In this document: positions 6,964 through 13,477 of the stretch, piece after piece
Layout: the number at the start of each line of letters is the position of its first letter
Numbering within the stretch: the stretch's first letter is position 1
From: an uncultured Lysobacteraceae bacterium
Lineage (GTDB): Bacteria > Pseudomonadota > Gammaproteobacteria > Xanthomonadales > Xanthomonadaceae
DNA length: 22,411 nucleotides
Direction of reading: 5' to 3'
NCBI GenBank assembly: GCA_936911875.1
Contig: CAKZGB010000016.1
Span: 1-22,411, forward strand
Position numbers and translations under genes: made by a program
Notes under the pieces: model-generated
The model's input: only the letters and a program-made list of their open reading frames with translations
Told to the model about the DNA's origin: nothing
Database searches by the model: none

Positions 6964-7764
6964 ATGTCGGATCTCAACGGAAAAGTAGCCCTCGTAACCG
7001 GTGCAGCCAGCGGTATTGGTCTGGAAATTGCCCGTCATCTGGCGAGCCAAGGGGCGGCCGTTGCCATTGCGGACTTGAATCTCGAAGGCGCTCAGGCCGC
7101 TGCCGATGCACTGAAAACCCAAGGTCACAAGGCCATGGCCGTGGCAATGGATGTGACCAGCGAAGAACAGGTCAATAAAGGCGTTGCCGATGTAACGGCG
7201 GCGCTGGGCGGCGTGGACATTCTGGTCTCCAACGCAGGTATTCAGATCGTCAACCCGATCGAGAATTACAACTACGCCGACTGGAAGAAGATGCTGGCCA
7301 TCCACCTCGATGGCGCGTTCCTGACGACCAAGGCCGTGTTGCCGTACATGTATGAAAACGGTGCCGACGGCAAACCGCGCGGTGGCGTGGTGATCTACAC
7401 GGGTTCGGTTCACTCGCACGAGGCGTCACCGCTCAAGAGCGCGTACGTCACGGCCAAACATGGTTTGCTCGGTCTGTCGCGCACGCTCGCCAAGGAGGGC
7501 GGCAAGAAGAACGTCAAGTCCTACGTGGTGTGCCCGGGCTTTGTGCGCACACCGCTGGTCGACAAGCAGATCCCCGAACAGGCCAAGGAACTGGGCATTT
7601 CCGAAGAGGAAGTGATCTCCCGCGTTATGTTGGGCAACACGGTCGATGGCATCTTCACCACCGTTGAAGATGTGGCCGAAACGGTCGGCTTCCTTGCCGG
7701 CTATCCGACTGCAGCCATGACCGGTCAGAGCTTTATCGTCAGCCACGGCTGGCACATGAAGTAA
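6964..7764 (+). CDS. bdhA: SDR oxidoreductase, probably 3-hydroxybutyrate dehydrogenase
   Basis: A 266-residue classical short-chain dehydrogenase. The Rossmann motif TGAASGIG is at 12-19, the structural NAG at 90-92 (N90), and the catalytic set is S148, Y161 and K165 in YVTAKHG. D38 at the end of the second strand (IADLN) favours NAD over NADP. The segment GFVRTPLVDKQIP after the active site matches D-3-hydroxybutyrate dehydrogenases, which interconvert 3-hydroxybutyrate and acetoacetate. GGAGA lies 8 bases before the ATG. The stop overlaps the patatin start (TAATG), suggesting joint work in lipid or polyhydroxybutyrate breakdown. The SDR family is certain; the substrate is likely but not proven. 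Confidence 0.85.
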   Translation: MSDLNGKVALVTGAASGIGLEIARHLASQGAAVAIADLNLEGAQAAADALKTQGHKAMAVAMDVTSEEQVNKGVADVTAALGGVDILVSNAGIQIVNPIENYNYADWKKMLAIHLDGAFLTTKAVLPYMYENGADGKPRGGVVIYTGSVHSHEASPLKSAYVTAKHGLLGLSRTLAKEGGKKNVKSYVVCPGFVRTPLVDKQIPEQAKELGISEEEVISRVMLGNTVDGIFTTVEDVAETVGFLAGYPTAAMTGQSFIVSHGWHMK

Positions 7765-8945
7765 TGGCGCGCCAGCGGCTCCGTGTGCCCGAAGGCACTT
7801 CGATCGCTCTGGTTTTACAGGGTGGTGGAGCGCTTGGGGCGTATCAGGCGGGCGTGTTTGATGAACTGTCTCAGACACGCCTGGAGCCGAATTGGATTGC
7901 GGGCATCTCCATTGGTGCCTTGAACGCCTGCATCATTGCCGGTAACAAGCCCAAGGACCGCATCGAAAAACTTCAGGAATTCTGGAACCGCATCTCGGCA
8001 CCGAACTGGTTGCCGCCAACGACCTTCGGTTTGCAGGCCGGTTGGGCGCCGAACGACCCGGCCGCGCGTTCGTGGCTCGATTCGTTAGAGGCCTGGCGTG
8101 CTGTTATCGAAGGACAACGCGGTTTCTACACGCCACGGAATTGGCTTGCGTTCGGCGGCATGGTCGGGGCTGAGGATCCGGCCAAGGTCAGCTGGTATGA
8201 GACCGAACCGATGCTGGAGACACTGAACTCCCTCTGTGACTTCAAGCGCGTCAATCAGGGCGATATGCGCGTCTCCGTCGGTGCGGTCAATGTCGCCACC
8301 GGGCAACTGGAATATTTCGACAACCGTCGCCAGGAACTGCGGGCCGAGCATTTTCTGGCCTCAGGCGCCTTGCCGCCGGCATTCCCGGCTGTCGAGATCG
8401 ACGGCAATTATTACTGGGATGGCGGTGTCGTCAGCAACACGCCGCTGAGTTATGTCATGGAACAATGCACGGCACCGCATCGCCTGATTTTGCAGGTGGA
8501 TTTGTGGAATGCCGAGGGTGCGCTGCCCGAAACCCTGCTTGACGTGTCCGAGCGCACCAAAGAGATCCAGTACGCCAGTCGCACGCGACAAGTCACCCAG
8601 ATGCACCGCATCCAGCAGCACTACCACCGCGTCATCCGCGAGTTGCTGGAACGGATGCCGAAAGACCATCCCTCCGACGATCCATGGGTGCGGCACGCAA
8701 GGGCTATGTCCACCTCCAGCAAAACTTCTCTGGTGCATCTGACGTATCGGGATATGGCCGTGATCGGGCACTTCAAGGATTATCAGTTCGGCCGCGTTGC
8801 CATCCACGATCACATGGAGGCCGGGCGACGCGACATGCGTCAGGCGCTGGCCAATCCGCAGTGGTTCGAGATGCCTTCGGGCCATGACACGTTTAACGTG
8901 CACAGCGTGGATCCGTCGGTAATCAAGGATCAGGAAACCCACTGA
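7764..8945 (+). CDS. Patatin-like phospholipase/hydrolase (DUF3734 type)
   Basis: A 393-residue cytoplasmic patatin-family acyl hydrolase with no signal peptide. The oxyanion-hole motif GGGALGAYQAG runs from 20 to 30, the nucleophile elbow is G47-I-S49-I-G51, and the catalytic aspartate is D219 in YWDGGVVSNTPL; together they give the Ser-Asp dyad. The roughly 150 residues after the core (from about 240) are charged and helical and correspond to the DUF3734 extension of this bacterial subgroup. It starts inside the stop codon of the dehydrogenase, so the two are co-translated. The pairing suggests hydrolysis of acyl esters, or of polyhydroxyalkanoate-associated lipids, followed by oxidation of 3-hydroxyacids; the actual substrate is open. 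Confidence 0.93.
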   Translation: MARQRLRVPEGTSIALVLQGGGALGAYQAGVFDELSQTRLEPNWIAGISIGALNACIIAGNKPKDRIEKLQEFWNRISAPNWLPPTTFGLQAGWAPNDPAARSWLDSLEAWRAVIEGQRGFYTPRNWLAFGGMVGAEDPAKVSWYETEPMLETLNSLCDFKRVNQGDMRVSVGAVNVATGQLEYFDNRRQELRAEHFLASGALPPAFPAVEIDGNYYWDGGVVSNTPLSYVMEQCTAPHRLILQVDLWNAEGALPETLLDVSERTKEIQYASRTRQVTQMHRIQQHYHRVIRELLERMPKDHPSDDPWVRHARAMSTSSKTSLVHLTYRDMAVIGHFKDYQFGRVAIHDHMEAGRRDMRQALANPQWFEMPSGHDTFNVHSVDPSVIKDQETH

Positions 8946-9040
8946 GCGCTGCATAGGCCAGAGGTCATCCGTGACTTATTACAGTTACGCGGGCCGCGTG
9001 TCGCCGTCAAACTGTGCGCATCCTGTACTGAGATGTTCTG

Positions 9041-11278
9041 ATGATGCGTTATTCCCGACTTGCACTTGGCCTGATGGCCGCCTTGGTGGCGACTCCCGCC
9101 CTGGCGATTGACATCGATGGCAAGGTCAATGCCGACGAATGGCAGGGCGCGACGCACGTCACCGATTTCAAGCAAGTCCAGCCGGAGACGCTGGCCGACG
9201 CCAAGTACCGCACCGAAGCCTGGTACCTGCCGACGCCGAAGGGCATGGCAGTGGCGATCCGCAACTACCAGCCGGCCGACGTCAAGCGCACGCGCACCAA
9301 GTCGCGGCGTGATGAAGGCGGTCAGTACGACCGCAACAATGTCTTTATCGATTTTGACGGCAACGGCGTGCAGGCCTATGAATTCACCGTTTCCATTGCC
9401 AACGGTCTGAGCGATGGCGTGATCACCAACGAAAACCAGTTCCGCGAGGATTGGGATGGCGATGTGAAGCACGCCACCTCCGAGACCGACGAGTACTGGG
9501 ACATGGAAATTCTGATTCCATGGCACGTGGCCACGATGAACAAGGCCAAAGATGGCAAGCGCACAATCGGCGTGTATTTTGACCGTGTAATCGGCGCCAC
9601 CGGCGAGCGTTTTGCAGCACCGGGCATTAGCTTCAATCGCACTCCGTTTACGTCGAGTTTCCGCAAGGCGGAGATTCCGGAGTACTCGCAGTCGCTGTTC
9701 GCCATTACGCCGTATGTCACGGCTCTGCACGACAACATCCGCAACAGCAATCACTTCAAAGCCGGCGGGGACATCTACTGGAAGCCCAGCGGTCAGTTCC
9801 AGCTCAGTGCGACCGTCAATCCCGACTTCGGTCAGGTGGAGAGCGATGGCATCGTCATCAACTTCTCTGCCGACGAAACCTTTTACGGCGACAAGCGCCC
9901 GTTTTTCACGGAAAACCAAGGCATTTACGACTTCTCGCTACTGAATGACAATTCGCAACTGTTCTATACCCGTCGGGTCGGTGGCCGTTCGGATGACGGC
10001 AGCGGTCCCGCCGAGATCGATGCGGCAGCCAAGATCAACGGCGCCATCGGCAAGCTGAACTACGGTGTGTTTGCAGCGCAGGAACGTGGCGATGGCGGCC
10101 GCTCATACCAGGCGGTGCGCACGATGTATGCGTTGCCGACGCAAACCTGGGGCGCGATGGTGACCCACGTCGATCGGCCGTTCCTGGACCGTGATGCCTT
10201 CGTTTATGGCGTGGATCACAAGTGGAAGCCGAACGATGCGGTGAGCGTCAACAGCACGCTGGCGCTGTCCGATATCGACGACTCCGGCACCAGCACGCAG
10301 GGCAAGTCCGTCACTTCGTACCTGACGTGGAATCCCACGAAAGAATGGAGTCATCAGCTGCTGGGAATGTATTTTGATCGCGACTTTGATCCCAACGACA
10401 TGGGTTATCTGGGGCGCAACAATCTGAAATGGGCTCACGTGCAGAGCCGACGCACCTGGAGTAACTTCGCCAAGGATTCTCTGGTCACCTCGGTCAATCT
10501 GTCCGGTCGCCTGTTTATGGGTGAAAACATGGACGGTCTGCGCCTCAATGGTGGCGTGCGCGTGCAGGGATACGGTTCACTTCGCGATGGCGGTGAGTTC
10601 TACAGCCAGTACGAGCACAACGTGCCGCGCTCTGATGACCGCCTGACCCGTGGCGGCAATCCGCTCAAGATGCCCGGCCGCGACAAGATCAATCTGGAGT
10701 TGAGCGCCGGTCGCCATGGCAAGTGGCAGCCGCGCGTCGGTATCTTCGCTGCCGGTGATGCGCTGATGGGCAACGACGGCTGGTACTGGAGCGCATGGAC
10801 CGGTGCCAAGTATTACTTCAATGATCGGGTGAATCTGGATGTCGGCCTGTCGGTCGATGATTCGCCCGATGCGCTGATTTGGGATCACGGCAATCAGGTC
10901 GGACGCTATCGCATGCGCACTGCGGTTCTCGGCAGCACCTTCAATTGGGATCTCAATGAGCGTTCCGATTTGCGCGTCAAGCTCGAAGCCGTGGGACTGA
11001 AAGCGGCCGGTCGCGAATGGATCGATGTGCTGCCCAATGGGGATTACGCCGTCGTACCCGGTGCGCCGGAATCCTTCCGTCTCAATCAGATGGGCTTTCA
11101 GCTGCGTTACCGCTACGAGTTGGCCCCACTGTCCAATCTCTATGTGGTGTACGGGCGCGGCGGTTTCTCGCAGTTCGTCGATGACAGCAACGACCATTGG
11201 TCGATGTTGCGTGACAGCCGCAGCCTGCATAACGACGAGCAGTTGGTGGTCAAGGTGTCGTACCGCTTCAGCAACTGA
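9041..11278 (+). CDS. Secreted/outer-membrane DUF5916-type protein with CBM9-like N-domain
   Basis: A 745-residue exported protein. A signal peptide (about 1-22, ending ATPALA before IDIDG) is followed by a carbohydrate-binding family 9-like beta domain (about 23-200), which opens with the typical DGKVNADEW. The DUF5916 hallmarks come next: VNPDFGQVESD (259-269) and DKRPFFTENQ (284-293). The rest alternates short aromatic/polar strands (for example LNLSGRLF, YELAPLSNLYVVYGRGG) and ends in YRFSN, consistent with an outer-membrane beta-barrel. Two adjacent ATGs (9041, 9044) make the exact start uncertain by one residue. No TonB box or catalytic site is apparent and the function is unknown. The gene stands alone, 95 bases after the patatin gene. 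Confidence 0.85.
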   Translation: MMRYSRLALGLMAALVATPALAIDIDGKVNADEWQGATHVTDFKQVQPETLADAKYRTEAWYLPTPKGMAVAIRNYQPADVKRTRTKSRRDEGGQYDRNNVFIDFDGNGVQAYEFTVSIANGLSDGVITNENQFREDWDGDVKHATSETDEYWDMEILIPWHVATMNKAKDGKRTIGVYFDRVIGATGERFAAPGISFNRTPFTSSFRKAEIPEYSQSLFAITPYVTALHDNIRNSNHFKAGGDIYWKPSGQFQLSATVNPDFGQVESDGIVINFSADETFYGDKRPFFTENQGIYDFSLLNDNSQLFYTRRVGGRSDDGSGPAEIDAAAKINGAIGKLNYGVFAAQERGDGGRSYQAVRTMYALPTQTWGAMVTHVDRPFLDRDAFVYGVDHKWKPNDAVSVNSTLALSDIDDSGTSTQGKSVTSYLTWNPTKEWSHQLLGMYFDRDFDPNDMGYLGRNNLKWAHVQSRRTWSNFAKDSLVTSVNLSGRLFMGENMDGLRLNGGVRVQGYGSLRDGGEFYSQYEHNVPRSDDRLTRGGNPLKMPGRDKINLELSAGRHGKWQPRVGIFAAGDALMGNDGWYWSAWTGAKYYFNDRVNLDVGLSVDDSPDALIWDHGNQVGRYRMRTAVLGSTFNWDLNERSDLRVKLEAVGLKAAGREWIDVLPNGDYAVVPGAPESFRLNQMGFQLRYRYELAPLSNLYVVYGRGGFSQFVDDSNDHWSMLRDSRSLHNDEQLVVKVSYRFSN

Positions 11279-11720
11279 TCGTGGCGCACCAGTCCAGCGG
11301 ATGCATCACGCGCGTTGGCAGCTCCAGTTTCTCGAAGCGTTTGCGCAAGCGCAGTACTTTTTTATCGCGCGATAGCAGCCATGCGGCATTTGTCGCCACG
11401 GCCAGATCGATAAAATCCTGATCCATGCGGTCGGCGCATTTTGGAGTCGGCCGCTGTTTCGGAGGCAATTCGCGCAACTCCGTCGTTTGCTCAAACTCGG
11501 CCCAGGCCAACGCCCGTCGTTCCGCCGAGCCGGGGATTTTGTCCAGCCGCAGGATCTGCTGAAATTCAGACGCCGCCCACGGGGTGGCAATTGGAATGAC
11601 CTTGCGGGCTCGCACTGCCTCGCGCAACGGATCCAGCAGCGTATCGCGCTCAAACAGGAACACATCCAGGGCTACGTTGGTATCCAGGACGATCAGTGAA
11701 GCGGCGGCGATATCCGGCAT
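11268..11720 (-). CDS. Orphan PIN-domain putative ribonuclease (toxin-like)
   Basis: A 150-residue single PIN domain, as in VapC-like and COG1569 toxin components that cleave RNA with metal ions. Acidic residues stand at the expected places: D13 in VLDTN, E52 in ASEF, a D97/D100/D102/D105 cluster in ADRMDQDFIDLA, and D119 in LLSRDKK. The active site therefore looks whole. There is no antitoxin gene on either side: its 5' side is a 102-base gap before a divergent gene, and its 3' end overlaps the DUF5916 gene tail to tail by 11 bases. It may be a solitary domesticated nuclease or depend on an antitoxin elsewhere. The family is firm; a toxic role is not. Confidence 0.88.
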   Translation of the reverse strand: MPDIAAASLIVLDTNVALDVFLFERDTLLDPLREAVRARKVIPIATPWAASEFQQILRLDKIPGSAERRALAWAEFEQTTELRELPPKQRPTPKCADRMDQDFIDLAVATNAAWLLSRDKKVLRLRKRFEKLELPTRVMHPLDWCATISC

Positions 11721-11822
11721 ATGAATGGAAAGACAGCGAAAGGGCGGCCTTCATTATCGGTTAACTGCGCTTTGCCGATCATGAGAGCATCCGGAATGGC
11801 CGGAATTCGACAGGATCCGACA

Positions 11823-12479
11823 ATGAGCATTTCGCGCAAACCGCTATGGGCCGGCTTGGCTCTGACCTTGTGCATGGCCACTCCCGCCTTGGCACAACAG
11901 TACGGTACATCCAACAACTCGTACAACTCCAATCCGCCGTATCCGGGTTCGCCGACGGCCCTGTCGACCCTGACGGGCACCGTGACGCGCGTCGATCCGG
12001 TGTTTGATGCGGATATTGCAACCCGCACCGGCCAACGTCGCTGCTATAACCAGCGCACAGGGCAGTACACCATTGAACCGGCATATCCCGACGACGACTA
12101 CAACCGTCCCGGCACCTATCGCACCGAACCGGTGCAGCGCGGTTCCACCGCAGGCAACGTGATGTCCAGCATCGTCGGCGGCATCGTCGGTGGTGTGATC
12201 GGCAGCAAGATCGGTGGTGGCATGGGCAGCGTGATCGCCAGCTCGGTCGGTTCGTCGATCGGCACCATGGCCGGTCAGCAGATCTACCGCAACGCGACCG
12301 GCCCGCAAGGCACTACGACTGTGTGCGAACCGCTGACTTCGAACGACTCGCGTCAGTACAACGCGTATGACGTGCAATATCGCATCGGCAACCAGTACGG
12401 CACCTTGCGCACCACGCAGTCGTTCCGCGTCGGCGATTCGATCACCGTGAACGTCAACGGCGTTAACGGCCGCTACTAA
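11823..12479 (+). CDS. Exported glycine-zipper protein
   Basis: A 218-residue protein with a signal peptide (1-24, cleavage after ATPALA). A Ser/Asn/Pro-rich stretch (25-50) and a conserved patch (about 50-100) lead to a glycine zipper (about 111-151: SSIVGGIVGGVIGSK, then GGGMGSVIASSVGSS), as in Rickettsia 17-kDa antigen-like outer-membrane proteins. A C-terminal beta-rich part (about 165-218) follows. C74 and C168 could form a disulfide in the periplasm. The frame is open to 11721, but the ATG at 11823 has AGGA nearby and starts directly at the signal peptide. C17 is inside the signal but lacks the small residue before it needed for a lipobox. The likely site is the outer membrane; function is unknown. 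Confidence 0.87.
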   Translation: MSISRKPLWAGLALTLCMATPALAQQYGTSNNSYNSNPPYPGSPTALSTLTGTVTRVDPVFDADIATRTGQRRCYNQRTGQYTIEPAYPDDDYNRPGTYRTEPVQRGSTAGNVMSSIVGGIVGGVIGSKIGGGMGSVIASSVGSSIGTMAGQQIYRNATGPQGTTTVCEPLTSNDSRQYNAYDVQYRIGNQYGTLRTTQSFRVGDSITVNVNGVNGRY

Positions 12480-12494
12480 GTTCTAAAAGGCAAC

Positions 12495-13415
12495 TCAGGG
12501 CGCCGCGGCTTCCCAGTCAATGGAGCCGCGGATTGCCGTGCGCGTTTGACCGCCGGACCAGATCGCGCCTTCAGCGCTCGGGCTCAAATAAAGCCGCGCA
12601 TCGTATCCGATTTCCCGACCTTGGCTGACGATGTATCCGTCGGCCGGCAGACGATCGGGTGCGTGCCGGAACAGCATGCTCGCAAGGATGGCATTGGCCG
12701 CGCCGCTGGCAGCATCTTCGAACGGTGCAGGATGTCCAACCAGAGCGCGCGTCACCACCTGATAGTCCGAGTTTGCATCGTCGGCAAAGGCGAACGCACA
12801 AATTCCCATGCTGTTGCCGGCAACCGCCAAGGCGGCGATGCCTTCCCATGCCGGCGACCATTGCCGCAGCTCCGCTTCGCTAGCCGCTTGCACCAGCCAC
12901 CAACGACGACCGCCTTCGGCCAGGATCGGTGCGAGCTCACCTAAGGCCAACTGCGCGGTGGCCGCAGCAACCAGGTCCTTGTGAGTGTCCGCAGCGCCTT
13001 CGATTTCATTGGCCGGCGGATTGCGCAGCGAGATCACCCGTTGCTCGGGATCTTGCGGATTCTCGACGCGTAAGGGCAGGAGACCGGCCAAGCCCTGTTG
13101 CCAGACCAAGCCATCGGCGTCGGGGGTCAGCAGGCCGGCATCCAGCAGCGCGGCGGCCGTGCCCACGCTAGGGTGGCCCGCAAACGGAACCTCTTTGTCC
13201 GGCGCAAACATGCGGATGGCATAGCACGAGGCCGACGGTTTGCCGGTGTCGATGGCCGGGCCGGTAAAGGTCGTCTCCGGCAGACGCATCCAGCGAGCCA
13301 GCGATTGCATGGCGCGATTGGACAGGGTGTGGCCTTGCAGAACGACGGCCAGCGCATTGCCCATGCCGGGTTCGCGGCTGAAAACATCCATCTGCACAAA
13401 ATCAAAGCGGGCCAT
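12495..13415 (-). CDS. PhzF-family epimerase/isomerase
   Basis: A 306-residue member of the PhzF / diaminopimelate-epimerase-fold family, cofactor-free enzymes that shift protons or isomerise. Both pseudo-symmetric halves are visible: VFSREPGMGNALAVV (11-25), the catalytic glutamate E47 in RLPETTF, and GHPSVGTA (80-87) in the first half; GHPAPFEDAASGAANA in the second. The frame continues upstream to 13586 through lysAC sequence, but the ATG at 13415 has GGAGA 8 bases upstream and matches the family N-terminus MxxFxxVDVF. It is divergent from lysAC with 62 bases between, and its 3' end is 15 bases from the convergent glycine-zipper gene. No phenazine genes are near, so it is one of the many PhzF proteins of unknown substrate. 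Confidence 0.93.
   Translation of the reverse strand: MARFDFVQMDVFSREPGMGNALAVVLQGHTLSNRAMQSLARWMRLPETTFTGPAIDTGKPSASCYAIRMFAPDKEVPFAGHPSVGTAAALLDAGLLTPDADGLVWQQGLAGLLPLRVENPQDPEQRVISLRNPPANEIEGAADTHKDLVAAATAQLALGELAPILAEGGRRWWLVQAASEAELRQWSPAWEGIAALAVAGNSMGICAFAFADDANSDYQVVTRALVGHPAPFEDAASGAANAILASMLFRHAPDRLPADGYIVSQGREIGYDARLYLSPSAEGAIWSGGQTRTAIRGSIDWEAAAP
12503..12531. other. 8-bp hairpin at a convergent gene junction
   Basis: CCGCGGCT (12503-12510) pairs perfectly with AGCCGCGG (12524-12531) across a 13-base loop. It lies within the last codons of the phzF-family gene and 24 bases beyond the stop of the convergent glycine-zipper gene. No T-tract follows on either strand, so it is not a standard terminator. 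It could slow read-through or limit 3' decay of the glycine-zipper mRNA. Confidence 0.45.
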
Positions 13416-13477
13416 CGAGCGGTCTCCGGTGGATTGGTTAGAATGGAAGTTTATCCTTATCCGTCCGGGAATCATCG

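Noticed and set aside
8930..9919. A 329-codon open frame on the minus strand opposite the DUF5916 gene
   Set aside because: The plus-strand product has a clean signal peptide and family motifs; the antisense product has none.
11871..11900. Lipobox in the glycine-zipper protein (C17)
   Set aside because: The residue before the cysteine is Leu, not Gly, Ala or Ser, and a good signal peptidase I site follows at ATPALA.
11693..12028. A 111-codon minus-strand frame upstream of and overlapping the PIN gene as a possible antitoxin
   Set aside because: It is mostly antisense to the glycine-zipper gene, shows no DNA-binding or antitoxin motif, and lacks a ribosome site.
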